Notes: generated by a model from the sequence alone, not told the origin. Positions 1-13,396 are shown, numbered from the stretch's first letter. The stretch is DNA of 64,000 nucleotides from Mercurialis annua (GCF_937616625.2 NC_065573.1:5161001-5225000), one strand, 5' to 3'. Program-made: numbers and translations.

Positions 1-2757
1 AAGCAATATCTTCAGTCGGACCAATCCGACAAACAACTGTAATAAAAATAAAGACGTCTAGTCAACTACTGCGGTTTAAGAATAAAACAGTTTGATAGTT
101 TTACTAAAATAAATGAACCTCCGAGAAAAGTAAATACGGAGATCATCCGACTCTCTTAGATCATAACCCTGGAAAAAATTGGGAAAACAACGGGGTCAGA
201 TATACTGAGATGAGTTTATACCACTATTTACATTTATCAAGTGGAAAACCTTTAAAACCGTTTAAACATTTAATAACGATATTACGAATAATAGTTGGAA
301 CCCTAATCCACAATTCTAAATAATAAACATAATCCAATAGGCCTGGTCCCGAGAGCTGAGCTACACCGAGTTACCACTGACCCCATTTTTACCATATCCA
401 GAGTCCCGAGAGCTGTGCTACACCGAGTTACTCTATTTGGTCCCGAGAGCTATTCTCACACCGAGTTACCACATTTCCATAAATATCTTACCCAGATCAT
501 TACCGATGCGCACGCAGTCCTAATGATGCCCATTAGGTAGCATGTTCCAACTAAGAGCCATAATATAAAACAGTTCGAAAAATACGTACAATATATATAT
601 TTAATATTAAAATAACAATTTACTTAATAAAGCGGTAAATAGTAAGTACAAACTCACTGCTTGCTAATCCACGTGATAACTCCTGGCAAGCAACCTAAAC
701 TTGGTTCGCCTCAAAAGCACGAATGCTCGACGAGTCTAAACAAATATAAACCAATATTAAAAACATACCCTAACTCTAGGGAGTACTGGACACCACATAG
801 GACTAGCACAAACAACTCGTCGGAATAAAACAATCCAGAGCAACACCAAAAATACCCAATAGGTAAAAACGCCCAATTAATACAAGTCTATTGAGTTCAT
901 GCTTAAAAATCCATTTAGAAAATATTATTTAAATAATCTTTAAATAATAATTAATTTCCAAGTAGTGGGTTAGCCGAGTTACCGATAACTACCAAGCTAC
1001 CTCACATGCCGGGCGACCCAAGTCTAACCCGACCCAAATATTTTATCAAAATTATAAATCATGGTTTATAATTATAAAATAGTAAGTTTGATAAAATAAT
1101 AATTGAATATTAAAACGGAACCTAATAGCTTAAAACACAAGTAACCAATAATTGTCGACAATTTACTTAACTAAAAAAAATTACGAAAAATAATTAAAAG
1201 TTAAAACGTAAATTAGCCAAATTAGCATATCAAGCCAAAATTCTTAAAAACGAAAATTACCCAAGTAATTATCCGATTAAAAGATAAAAAAATATAAATA
1301 TAATTATCAAAACAATTTAAATTGTAATCCAAACTAATATTATTTTCAGATTTAAAATAATACTAACAATCAATAATTTAGCAATTAAAACAATATTCGA
1401 AAGTTCTGTTTTAAAATTGGTATTTAATCAAATTTATAACCTTAGATTAAATATGAATTAATCAACCAATAACTTTAAAGAATATAAACATTAATTATCA
1501 AATTTCACATAACCATAATCATTTATGAGTAACCAATTAAATTAATGAAGTATATGAATAGCCACACCATGAATGTCCATGCTGTCAGTTACAATTCAAA
1601 TTAAATAAGAAACCAATATCAAATGAAGAACCCAGCCATAACCACACAGTGACATTAAACAAAAACCAAACATCACACTTTATTATCAAATTATTATCGC
1701 TAACTATCATCATTAAGCCAACATGAAATAATAACCAAAAGAAAGGACCCAAACTAACAACAATAACAAAAGGATTCACGGCCAAAATAAGAACGAGATC
1801 AACTGCCATCACGTTGGTTCAAACGTACGAGCCGAAATCAATCAATGTAACATGAACACTCTCAACGAGATCAAAGCCAAACAAAACGATTCAGTTATCT
1901 AAGCATAACATATCAGTTTATAATCATCGAAACACCTGAAATATCAACAAGAACACACTCATGGTAGCCTAGGCATAATACGGCAGCAACAAGGCTAAAA
2001 AACACGAAGCCAATTGATCATGAACAATGGAATTTCACGATCCAAGAGCAAAACAAAAAAAACAATTAAGACACATGAGATTTTGATCTCAAACAATCGT
2101 GAATCACATCGGCAAAATAGAACAAAACGGCAGCAAACAATCAAAGGGAACACAGTCAACGATTAACAAAAACGGTGAATTGTAACGGCGATTAAACGGA
2201 TAGATTTTACGTACCGAGTTGAGATTTAATGCCTTAGGATTGAAAAAGATGGGATTAACTAATGTAACGAAGAAACCAACCTCAGATCAATGCTAAAACG
2301 AAAGAGATACGAGTTAAGAATGGAAGTGACGATATCGAAAGAACAACGATGAAGAGAAGCCAACACTTACCTATTTCAACGCGATTGAAGGAATGAGGGC
2401 GTAAGATTTCAGAGAGTTAAAATGTATATGAGACGGCTAGGGTTTAGTGAAAACGAGTAACGGTTTTAAAAAGATCTATTTATTTAGAAAAAAAGAAGAG
2501 AAAGCAATGCAGCACGCAGAGCTTGTACATGTTGCCTAGAACAAAATAAGAGCATCTCTCATTTGATTTCTAGCGTGGGCCTTATATGGCCAAAACAAGT
2601 AAATTGCATGGGCTAAGTGCTTGGACAAAACAAGTAAATATCATGGGCCAAATACATGGCCAAACCAACCTAACATCAAACCAAACATGAATCGAATCAC
2701 GACCGAATCAACGAAAGACTCAAATAATTATCGAAAGCTCAACGAAAAAAAATCCAA

Positions 2758-2788
<31 letters not shown>

Positions 2789-2801
2789 GCGGGGTATTAC
2801 A
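1..2801 (-). mobile_element. LTR of a Ty3-type (LARD-like) retrotransposon, cut by the window edge
   Basis: The sequence is colinear with the LTR at 17569-20455, with position 1 corresponding to about 17822, so roughly 250 bp are missing on the left. The right end carries the family terminus (plus strand ggggtattaca), so the LTR reads leftwards from 2801. No polypurine tract lies to its right, so it is the 5' LTR of an element continuing left, or a solo LTR. It is more diverged than the two LTRs of the 17.6-28 kb element. It seems to have inserted into the pol tail of the plus-strand element that resumes at 2802. The LTR origin is clear; the solo or full status cannot be judged here. Confidence 0.85.
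2758..2786. repeat. (AAT)n microsatellite
   Basis: About ten AAT units sit close to the outer end of the minus-strand LTR. Confidence 0.9.
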
Positions 2802-2873
2802 CATTCTGTTGAGGAGTGCACTTGGGTGACCGAGTCGGATATGCGGAGTCGCTATCCTTTTCTATTTCCTTGA
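2802..2873 (+). pseudogene. pol: C-terminal end of Ty3 pol polyprotein
   Basis: Twenty-three codons and a TGA stop encode the end of a plant Ty3 pol protein: HSVEECTW, then a DMRSRYPFLF motif. This matches the usual chromovirus (Tekay/Del-type) ending, in which VEEATWE is followed by an MRxxYPxLF motif. The same tail occurs on the minus strand at 20574-20650 and, decayed, at 13811-13870. Everything upstream is cut off by the LTR ending at 2801. It is followed by a short 3' leader, the polypurine tract and the 3' LTR. Confidence 0.8.
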
Positions 2874-2981
2874 GGTACGAAAATTGATTGTTGTTTGATT
2901 TTTATGAGTTTTACTTGTGTTTTGTGTTATGTTTGGTGCAATGTGTTTATTGTGTTAAATTCGATGACGAATTTTTAATAA

Positions 2982-2992
2982 GTTGGGGAGAA
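2982..2992 (+). other. Polypurine tract
   Basis: The purine-rich run gttggggagaa directly precedes the LTR start tgtaataccc. The same tract, reversed, borders the LTR at 20456. It is the expected plus-strand DNA primer site. Confidence 0.85.
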
Positions 2993-5965
2993 TGTAATAC
3001 CCGTAAAAAAATTTAAATTTAATTTGGGAGTTTCAGAAATATTTCGAGTCATTTACGTTTTTTTTTATTTGTTTGGGTGTTCGGTTCAATATTACAATTT
3101 GATTTAGAATCGTGGTTCAACCAAATTTAGGTTGAACCACACGAGACCCTTATTCATTTTTCTGTACACGTTTGGGTACTAACCCTTGCTAGCAGTGATG
3201 TGCAAAAATCTCGCTGTTTTGTTTCTCTTCACGTCTCCATAAATATCTCGTTTATTCTCCAACCCTTTTATCCCTGAAACATTCATAACCCTAGCCGTAC
3301 ATTGTGTTCCTTATCTCGCTGAGCTTCATCAAATCCATATCCTTCATTCGCTGCAAAAATCATCGGTAAGTTCTTGACATTCAAAGTTCAGATTTGCTAA
3401 AAAACGACATCTCCGTATACTTAATCGTTCTCACTCGTTATAGCGTTTATTTCAGTTCCGATTCATCCTAGTCAAAACAGACACTCGTATCTATGAATCC
3501 CATCTTTAGTCTCGCAAAACGGTACGTTATCCTTTCCGATATAGCCGCCGCCGTTTTACCGTTTTCAAGTTATTTTCTGTTTTGAGTTCTAAATCGATCT
3601 CTCCGTATTTTGATTCGTTCGTAGCCGTTTCTAAATCAAATTCAGTTCCATTTCTTCCCCGTGATAGTAGACTCATTCCTCTACAACTTTACTTTTGGAA
3701 TTCCGTCAAACGGTATGTAAATCATTCTGTTTCAATCGCCGCCGTTTTACCGCTTTATATGATTAAAAACTGTGATGTTTTAAAATAGTTTCTGCCAAAT
3801 TCTTTTATTCAATTTGGCTAAGATTTTATGATCTTAGGGATTATAAATCTCATTGAATGATAGTCGTTACTGGTTCAAGCTCTCGTTTTGAGATTTGACC
3901 CATCGTTTCGGGTCGGAGTTCGTTGTTTCTTGTGATTATGTGTTATTGATTTGTCATTAAGTTTTTTAGCTACTGTCAACCTAATTATGCTGGGTTCAGT
4001 TCTTCTTTTGATTTTAGCATGATTCTCATAAATTGGTGTTGTAATGTTGTTCTTGATTAATGAAAGAAATGGTGGAATTTGTTAGCTAGGTTTGAGAATT
4101 CGGTTACTGCATATATGTTTAAGTTGGGTTCATTATTATTGAAGATGAAGATGTGTCATTTGGTTATTGGTTTATATGAATTTCTTTTGGCTAAATATCC
4201 TTTTAGGCCATTAACTTATTTGGTGTTAAATTGTTTAGTTCCTTAAGTTACTTTATTAATTATTTTATATTGATTTAAATATTAATTTACGAAATTGATT
4301 TCGACTTATTATTTAGCGATTTAAATAATATTATTATTTATAAATTGAAATTACTTTGGGCATTAATATTTTACATTTTAATTTAATATTAATCTTATTA
4401 AAAATTTAAATGATTTTAGATTTAATTATTTATTTTGACTATATTAAATGGAAATTGGGGATTTCATTTAATTTGAAAGTTTGTCAAATTAGTTATATTA
4501 TAATTTTAAAACCTAAAAATAATATTTTAGTTATTTAAAAATTATATTAATAATTATTAATAATTATTATTTAATTGATAATTTGAGATTTTTGAATTAG
4601 AATGCCTTTGTGATTAAAGTTATATTTTAACTTTATTTTGTTATTTAATTATTCGAGATATTTTTGCCGCTAATTATAATTACTTGGGTTTCAAGCTATT
4701 TAGTTCATTTTGATATTTAATCAATATTTTTATTAAATAATTAAATTATAAACTGTGGTTTATAATTCTGGAATAGCGGTTGGGTCGGTTTAGACTTGGG
4801 TCGCCAACATGTGGGTTTAACTTGATAGTTTTAAGAAACTCGGCTAACCCACTATTTGAGGAATTTATTTAAGTTATCAATTAAATATTATTTTAATAAT
4901 ATTTCGGATTGGATTTAAGGTGTGAACTCAATAGTCTTGAACTATTACGTCATTATACTTTATTTGAGAATTGTGTTCTCTGTGTGATATTTAATTGTCT
5001 GATTAATTGTGCTAGTCCTACGTGGTGTCTAGTATTCTTAGAGTTAGGGGTTGGAGCAAAACGTATGATTTATTTTTAGACTCTTCGACTATTCGCGCTC
5101 CGGAGCGAACCAGGGTTAGTTGTTTGCCGAAGTTTCACGTGGATAAGCAAGTAGTGAGTTTGTAGTGCTATTTACCGCTTTATTAAGTACCGCATCATAT
5201 TTTAATATTATAAATGCTTTTGAATTTTTTTTACGGATTATGGATCTGGATTGAAACGAGCTGCTCGATAGGCTTGTATCGAGACTGTGTGCACCGGTAA
5301 GTACTCTGAAATCGGCAGACTAATGTCTTGCTTACGCTGGTATTTAACGAGGATATGTTCCCGTCCACTCTGGGTTTATCAGTATGCTATGTCATACTTA
5401 CGCTGGGATCATTTCAATATTGTTTTCCATAATCATACTATATTAGTATAAAATATTTTGATTTAAGGGTTTTAAACTTAATAGATGTATATAGTATTGA
5501 GAACTCATCTCAGTATATCTGACCCCGTTGTTTTTCCAAATTTTCCATGTTTATGATTTGAAAGTTTGTCCACTCCGATTCTTTTGATTCCTCGGAGGTT
5601 TTATGTTATTTAAACTAGTTACTGTTTTCGAACTCTTAGACTGCGGTAGAACTAGTTTATATATTACATTTCCTATTGCACTTTAGGATTGTCGATTTGA
5701 TCGATTATTTATTATTGACATGTTTACTCTGAATTATTTTAATATTATGCTTAAGGCATGCTGTTGAGCATTTTTTGGATATTTAGGTTATTTATATTAG
5801 AACTGTAATATAAATTGCTAGACTTAGGTTGGAGTCTCGGTTGCCCCCGAGCAGTTTCCGCAGGTTAATGTGTTTGATTGATTTCCGCGAGGCTTGCTAC
5901 GGGTTTTGGTACGACCATACCCATACCCTAGCGCCGGTCACGATTCATGAAATTGGGTCATGACA
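2993..5965 (+). mobile_element. 3' LTR of a Ty3-type retrotransposon
   Basis: It begins TGTAATACCC after a polypurine tract and ends in TCATGACA, the family's inverted TG...CA ends (slightly mutated from TCGTGACA). Its length of 2973 bp matches the 2887-bp LTRs of the 17.6-28 kb element, which it resembles in reverse. A TATA-like ataaatat near 3240 could be its promoter. A perfect 9-bp inverted repeat, ggttcaacc and its complement, lies near 3115-3145. The 5' partner is not in the window, so the target duplication cannot be checked. Confidence 0.9.
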
Positions 5966-6045
5966 GATAATTGCCATGACAATTGAAAACAATATCAATT
6001 CATTGTTAAATGATCTTGCAATGTTATTGAGAAAGCATGCCAAAT
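5966..6045. other. Short unassigned spacer
   Basis: Eighty bases between the LTR end and the palindromic array. I recognise nothing in them. Confidence 0.5.
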
Positions 6046-7983
6046 AAGAGAAATTCTTAGGTAGACTCATTCCACCATGTCATCCGTAGACCAAAACCTA
6101 TTACATTATCACACGTCATTAAAATGATGGCACAGTCGTAATATTACTTTTCAAAAGTGTAAATAAGTAATAAACAAAATTACAATAGTGTCACTATTTT
6201 AATGACGTGTCATAGTGCAATAGGTTAATCCACGGATGACGTGGTAGACTGAGTCTACCTAAGAATCTCTCGCCAAGAGAAATTCTTAGGTAGACTCAGT
6301 CCACTACGTCATCCGTAGACCAAAACCTATTGCATTATGACACATCATTAAAATGATGGCACTATCGTAATATTACTATTCAAAAGTGTAAATAAGTAAT
6401 AAACAAAATTACAAAAGTGTCACTATTTTAATGACGTGTCATAGTGCAATAAGTTAGTCCACGGATGATGTGGTAGACTGAGTATATCTAAGAATCTCTA
6501 GCCAAGAGAAATTCTTAAGTAAACTCAGTCCACCACGTCATCCGTAGACCAAAACCTATTACATTATGACACATCATTAAAATGATGGAACTATCGTAAT
6601 ATTACTATTTAAAAGTGTAAATAAGTAATAAACAAAATTACAATAGTGCCACTATTTTAATGACGTTTCATAGTGCAATAGGTTAGTCCACGGATGATGT
6701 GGTAGACTGAGTCTACATAAGAATCTCTCGCCAAGAGAAATTCTTAAGTAGACTCAGTCTACCACGTCATCCGTAGACCAAAACCTATTACATTATGACA
6801 CGTCATTAAAATGATGGCACTTCCGTAATATTACTATTCAAAAGTGTAAATAAGTAATAAACAAAATTACAATAGTGCCATTATTTTAATGACGTGTCAT
6901 AGTGCAATAGGTTAGTCAATGGATGACGTGGTAGACTGAGTCTACCTAAGAATCTCTCGCCAAGATAAATTCTTAGGTAGACTCAGTCCACCACGTCATC
7001 CGTAGACCAAAACCTATTACATTATGACACGTCATTAAAATGATGCCACTATCGTAATATTACTATTCAAAAGTGTAAATAAGTAATAAACAAAATTACA
7101 ATAGTTCCACTATTTTAATGACGTGTCATAGTGCAATAGATTAGTCCACGAATGACGTGGTAGACTGATTCTATCTAAGAATCTATCGCCAAGAGAAATT
7201 CTTAGGTAGACTCAGTCCACCACGTCATTCGTAGACCAAAACCTATTACATTATGACACGTCATTAAAATGATGCCACTATCGTAATATTTACTATTCAA
7301 AAGTGTAAATAAGTAATAAACAAAATTACAATAGTGCCACTATTTTAATGACGTGTCATAGTGCAATAGGTTAGTCCACGGATGACGAGGTAGACTGAGT
7401 CTATCTAAGAATCTCTCGCCAAGAGAAATTCTTAGGTAGACTCAGTCCACCACGTCATCCGTAGACCAAAACCTATTACATTATGACACGTCATTAAAAT
7501 GATGGCACTATCGTAATATTACTATTCAAAAATGTAAGTAAGTAATAAACAAAATTACAATAGTGCCACTATTTTAATGACGTGTCATAGTGCAATAGGT
7601 TAGTCCACGGATGACATGGTAGACTGAGTCTACCTAAGAATCTCTCGCCAAGAGAAATTTTTAGGTAGACTCAGTCCACCACGTCATCCGTAGACCAAAA
7701 CCTATTACATTATGATGTCATTAAAATGATGCCACTATCATAATATTACTATTCAAAAGTGTAAATAAGTAATAAAAAAATTACAATAGTTCCATTATTT
7801 TAAAAATGTGTCATAGTGCAATAGGTTAGTCCACGGATGACATGGTAGACTGAGTCTACCTAAGAATCTCTCGCCAGTCCACCAGGTCATCCGTAGACCA
7901 AAATCTATTATATTATGACACGTCATTAAAATGATGGCACTATCGTAATACTACTATTTAAAAGTGTAAATAAGTAATAAACA
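6046..7983. repeat. Tandem array of ~229-bp palindromic MITE-like units
   Basis: Units starting aagagaaattcttag begin at 6046, 6275, 6504, 6733, 6962, 7191, 7421 and 7650, giving lengths of 229, 229, 229, 229, 229, 230, 229 and about 226 bp. A ninth, 5'-truncated unit runs from 7876 to about 7983. Each unit is itself a near-palindrome: its left arm (ttaggtagactcagtcca, then cacgtcatccgtagac) returns inverted in the right arm (gatgacgtggtagactg, then agtctacctaagaat). The centre is an AT-rich stretch with aaaagtgtaaataagtaa. The unit has the form of a foldback MITE but is repeated head to tail like a satellite. No coding capacity is seen. Confidence 0.95.
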
Positions 7984-10191
7984 TGTATATTAGATATATT
8001 TATATATCATATTATACACTACTGATTTTTATGTATCATGTTGTATATATTATTAATTCATAAATAAATATAAAAGTTTTAAAAAATTAATAGCTAACAT
8101 ATAATTTATTATGGAAATAATTCATCACTAACGTTTTTTTTTTACAAAATTAATGTTTAATTTGTTAACATTGTTGACGATTGATGATTAATTTTATATT
8201 TTGTAATCTTTCTTTGTATCAATATAACTATATATTAATTATTTTTCTTTGAATTTCCTAAATTAATCCACTAAAGTCGCATGAAAACACCTTAAACAAA
8301 AATCTAAAATTAAAACAATTAATTGGCAACTTTTATTTTATTATAGAATTAATAGTTGATTTTTTTTAACAAAAAACTAACATCTAATTTATCAATACTT
8401 GTGATGGTTGATAAACCATATTTGGTAACCCTTATTACTATTTACATGACAATTAATTATTTATAATTTTTAAAATTAATCTGAAAAAATATTTAACATT
8501 CTTATATTTTAAATTTTAAAAATTGACAATAGTATTTCTTTTTAGTGAATATCCGATTTAAGACCTATTAATATTAACTAATTAACAAAATAGCAAATAA
8601 TGTTTTTATTAAAAATAAAAGATACAATAATATACATTGACAAAATATGTTTTTAATAAAATCGTGCAACGCACGAGACTAAAGGTAGTATGATAAATAT
8701 TATGGACCAAAGAAAAGATGAAATACTTTTAATATTTTTTAAAATTGAGTATAATTTAAAATTTGAATTAGCAAAAAAATGATCTATTCAACTAGTATTA
8801 AATTATTGGACCAAAGAATTCAATAGTAAATATTTTGTATAAAAATTGTGAACATGTATTTAAATAATTCAAATATTATAAATTACGCCTTCAACTCTAT
8901 TTTAATTCTATATATTTCTTGATTATAAAATATCGTAATATTATTCATATTAAAATGGCTGTCAAATTAGTCTATTATGCTAAAAATATAAACATGTTAA
9001 TTAAACATAATCTAGTGATAACAAACTATACATACACTAATTATGAGTTAGTTTAACTATCATGTTGGACCAATGAGCTATAACTCAAACTATATAAATT
9101 TTAGACAGCAAACTATTAGATCGTGAATTTAAATCCTCATATAAGCACTCACTCCTTAATTATAAAAAGAAAATATCATGCTGGACTGGTAAAAAATTGT
9201 CGAATCTTTTAGAGGTACATAAATGTTGTGTATCCCGTGCTTGACTCATAAGACTGTTTAATTACATACAAATTTAATTAAAAAAAGTTGGTTGGTTTAA
9301 TTTTGTAGATGAGTTAGTCAAGTATAAGGCTGTCGCATAAAATAAGTATATTCTATACTAATGTCGAATCAAATGCTATATCTTTAAATTTTAACTTCAT
9401 ACTAAAAACAATATTAATTCAAATAGATTGAAAATCTTAAATAATATAAAGTTAAACAGTTTATACAAATTTTCCTCAAAAATAATTTTCTCTTATAATT
9501 TTTTTTAAAGTAAGTATAATTCAATAATTTGAGGTAAACAAGAATAATGTTGCCTATCTATTATTAAAAGTTATTATATATCAGTTTTAATATTAAATCT
9601 GTATATGAAGTACAATAAAAGAATTTAATTAAAATACATGAATTTAGTTAATTCAATTAAATCAATTTTTTTATAAATGAATTATCTTATTTTAAAAAAA
9701 CAATTTATTAAATATAACATGTTTTTGAAATTTAAAATAGTATAAAATAAAAATATTTAAATGAATTGTTGATATTGAATGATAATTTAATTAAATTTGA
9801 AATGTCAAGTAGCTATCCTAATTTTGGGATCTAAAACTGGCGTCTTTTTTAAGTAGTTAATGGTGGCGAGGATTAAAAATGTATTGGGGGCCAAATTTTA
9901 ATAACTACTACTGCTTTAAATGGTTAATGGTGAATAAATATTTACAAAAAGTCCTTTCTGTCCATTTTGTGCCAAGACACTTCGGGCCAAATAGAATTTC
10001 CCTTTTTTTAATTTGTTTTTATAGAAGTTGTAAAGTTTACTATGTAAATTGTTTGAGTACCTTAATTTTTTTTACTGTAATTTGTTTTGAGTACTTTATT
10101 TATTGTATTCTCTTTTTTTTCATTATGATTGTTGATACATGTTCTATATGTGGTTATTTGGATAATTTATTAACTCGTAAGATATTTGAAT

Positions 10192-10260
<69 letters not shown>

Positions 10261-11029
10261 GTATAATCGCAAAAATTTACATTATCTATATAGCTTTCAT
10301 TAATTTATTTGTAGTCGATACGGAGGAGATTTAGCACTGCTATCCAAGAAACATATATGATGAATATTACCTTAATTTAGTTTATGGAGTTCTTTTCATT
10401 ATTATTCATTTGATTTAACATATTTTAATATTTTATTTCACCCTAAATAGAGAAGTATTATGTATTTGTATGCAAAATTAAATTTTGATTGACTATTCTT
10501 ATAAGAAAAATATTTATTTTATTTTATTAATTTATTTCTCTATAAAGAATTCAATTTTAATTTCTTATATAAACTAAATATTAATTATGACTATATATTT
10601 TAATCTAGGTATATTTATTTAAGATATAATTAAAAAATTAAAATGAAATCAAGTTATTTCTTTTATGCAATATGATAATATAAATTTGAAGGATATTTCA
10701 ATAATATTTTTCGCAAATATCATTTTAGAAAAAGAGCAATTTATTCTGATTATATCATATAGTATTATTTAGCTATTTTAAATTTCTTCTATTGTAACCA
10801 TATAAAATTATGATATCCAAACAAATGACATTTTATACCATATTGATTTTTTTTGAACATATATTGAATTATTTCAACATAATTAATAGAGATTATTGTC
10901 CAAATTAAATAAAACTTGTCCAAAAAACTTTAGTATAAGTTATTTTACCCGCGCGTATTAATTACTAGAAATTTATAAAAAAGTGAAGAGAGTCCAAGAA
11001 TATTTTATGATAAAAAAAATATATTAAAT
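7984..11029. other. AT-rich region without recognised genes
   Basis: Very AT-rich DNA with no credible coding sequence on either strand. It holds the (AT)n tract at 10195-10256 and a short hairpin at 8663-8675. No transposon termini could be assigned. Confidence 0.6.
10195..10256. repeat. (AT)n microsatellite
   Basis: About 31 uninterrupted AT dinucleotides. Confidence 0.97.
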
Positions 11030-11225
11030 ATTTAATTATTATTAGTTAATGGTGCAATGTTTAATCTTGTCAAAACGTCAAATCTTGAGGTATGTCCTTT
11101 CTATTTTGTCTGCTTCCGCACTTCTTCTGAGCACTTCCCCCCACTCTTGCACTAGCGTCTTCCCCAGTTTTTCTGCCAGTATTTACTACTATTTAAAAAA
11201 CTCACGACAGTCAAACTGGTGTAAT
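11030..11225. repeat. Dispersed repeat X, copy 1
   Basis: About 170 bp closely matches 55630-55800, in the same orientation. The shared part starts near ttagttaatggtgcaatg and includes cttgtcaaaacgtcaaatc. Both copies allow a short open frame, but the similarity is at DNA level and ends without a shared stop, so I do not call a gene. No poly-A, inverted termini or target duplication was seen, so the class is unknown. Confidence 0.7.
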
Positions 11226-11692
11226 TTTCTTTTTAATCAAATGGGATATAGAAAATAGTCATCATAATTTTTCATAGGCCTAATTATTATCTCATCTTGA
11301 ATTTTTTTTATGTTTATACCCGACTTAGAAAACATTTCGATTACACCCTATTTTGAGTTATACACAGGTTTGTATTACCGTTGCTGTCTTTATTTCGAGA
11401 GTTACACTGGTTATGAGCAATCGACTATACTCTCCTACTTTGTCGCCTCTATTACCGCTGCCTCCGCCAACCCCGCCTTACCAGAAATAAATTCAAATAC
11501 TTCCTCCACCGTCTCTTTTCTTTTTCAACAGTCACAATAATCTGTAAATAAAAATTAACGACGTCTAATGGAAATTTATTTAAAGGCGAATAAATTATTT
11601 CTGATATTAAAAATCTAAAAATGTGTAACTCTCGAAATTAAAAAAGATAAGGGAAGTAAGAATTAAAAAACAATATAACGTGGTAAATATAA
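11226..11692. other. Unassigned AT-rich stretch
   Basis: No convincing gene or mobile-element ends. The last nine bases (11684-11692) form the left target duplication of the following MITE. Confidence 0.4.
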
Positions 11693-12195
11693 GGCCTAAT
11701 GTCTTAAAAAACCCCGACCTTTTAGCCCCTTTTCAATCATACTCTGACGTTGAAAATTTGTCAATTTTACCCTATTTTGCATTTTTGTGTTTCAATTGTA
11801 CCCTGAAAAATTAAATTAACGTCTTTTGCGTTTGGAAATTTGTTTAAAACATTCTCCATGTCTCGCATATATTAATTGTATATTTTTAAAATTTATTTAA
11901 ATTTAGTTAAATTAATTAAGAATTTAAATTAGTGTTAATTTGATTATGGTTTTTAGTTAGTTTTTAAAAATAAAGGACTTATTTGTACTTTTTTTGATAA
12001 AAAAGAATTTAATTTCATGTTTAGACTTAATTAATTGAATGATTTCATCATTTAAGTAAAAAAATTAACAAAAATTAAAATATTGGGGTACAATTGAAAA
12101 CGGAAAATTCAAAAGTGGGTAAAATTGACAAATTTTCAACATTGGGGTGGAATTGAAAAAAGTTTAAAGGTGAGTTGTTTTTGAGTGATTAGGCC
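11693..12195. mobile_element. Mutator-like MITE (503 bp)
   Basis: The ends are inverted repeats: ggcctaatgtcttaaaaaac on the left, and gttgtttttgagtgattagg then cc on the right. Subterminal sequence is also inverted (ttgaaaatttgtcaatttta against aaaattgacaaattttcaac). The flanks taaatataa (11684-11692) and aaaatataa (12196-12204) form a 9-bp duplication with one mismatch, as expected for Mutator-type insertion. There is no coding capacity. Confidence 0.75.
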
Positions 12196-12235
12196 AAAAT
12201 ATAATAGGAAAAAAAGGATATTCTTAGAAATTTCC

Positions 12236-12612
12236 TATACTTTTTTTTAATGAACAAAGAATCACTTTATTCCCCTCAACTTGGCACAAAGTATCAAATA
12301 CGTTCAAATTATTAAAAAAAGATCACTTTTATCCTGAATTTGTCAAATTTGGTACAAAACCCTCTCTCCCCACTCTCACCCAAGAGAGTGAGATACACTC
12401 TCCGGTATTGATAGTGGTTTTTTCTCCCAAGATAGTTTTTAATGGAAAAAGAGTTAAAATGGTTATTTTTTAAATTTTGTAAATTAATCCATAATAATTG
12501 AATAAACAATTTAATTTTTTAAGACTTTACATATTAAATTTATATTAACTAAAAATATAAAGGACCTTTTTGTACTTTTTGCAAAAATAATTCAATATTT
12601 TTAATCTTACAA
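12236..12612. mobile_element. Inverted-repeat element Y, copy 1 (left half)
   Basis: 12310-12605 closely matches 53475-53755, including ctctccccactctcaccc and gagatacactctccggtatt. The outermost part (12245-12350, with caacttggcac) matches the right end of the other copy near 54075-54175 in reverse complement, so Y has long terminal inverted repeats. The similarity stops after atttttaatct, where degenerate 26S rDNA starts. The right half of this copy is missing. Confidence 0.65.
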
Positions 12613-13349
12613 GCATGCTCTCACTCGAACTCTTATAAGGAGATCAAGGTCGCTCGGCAGTGCAACCCACTAGGGGATCCCTCCAGTCAGCTTCCTTACG
12701 CCTTATGGGTTTACGCGCCCGTTGACTTGCACACAAGTCAGACTCCTTGGTCCGTGTTTCAAGATGGGCTGAATGGGGAGCCCGTTGGCCGATGCCCTGA
12801 GCGCTCTTGTGCTGAGACACGCCGTAACGAGACGCGCTGCATACCAAAATCGCAGCGAAAACATCTCTGTGGGCATATCAAGAGCCCGGGGTTGGGCTGC
12901 CGCTGCAATCCACATCGGTCCGCACCCCTAACCGATCTGCGGACCAGCTTTTGGTTGTTCCGCATCTGACTATGGCACATCGCCGGCCCCTTTTTGCTTC
13001 CCTCCCGATAATTTCAAGCACTCTTTGACTCTCTTTTCAGAGTCCTTTTAATCTTTCCCTCGTGGTACTTGTTTGCTATCAGTCTTTTTCCCGTATTTAG
13101 CCTTACGCCGAAGATACCGCTCGATATGGGCTGCATTCCCAAACAACCCGACTCGTAGACAACGCCTAGTGGTGCGATAGGGTCCGGGCACGACGGGGCT
13201 CTCACCCTCTGCATCGCCCCCCTTCTAGGGGACTTAGGCCCGGTCCGCCTCTGAGGACGCTTCTCCAGACTACAATTCGGTTGCCGAAGGCACCTGATTC
13301 TCAAGTTGGGCTATTCCTAGTTCACCCGCCGTTATTAATGGAATCCTGA

Positions 13350-13396
<47 letters not shown>

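Noticed and set aside
8663..8675. Hairpin cgtgcaacgcacg, similar to a Helitron 3' terminal hairpin
   Set aside because: No CTRR end follows at the proper distance and no matching TC 5' end was found.
9879..10259. 126-codon open frame on the plus strand
   Set aside because: Its end is a run of Ile-Tyr translated from the (AT)n tract and the rest has no protein features. It is a chance frame in AT-rich DNA.
12644..13304. Several open frames on both strands over the rDNA piece
   Set aside because: The sequence is clearly 26S rRNA. These frames are fortuitous.
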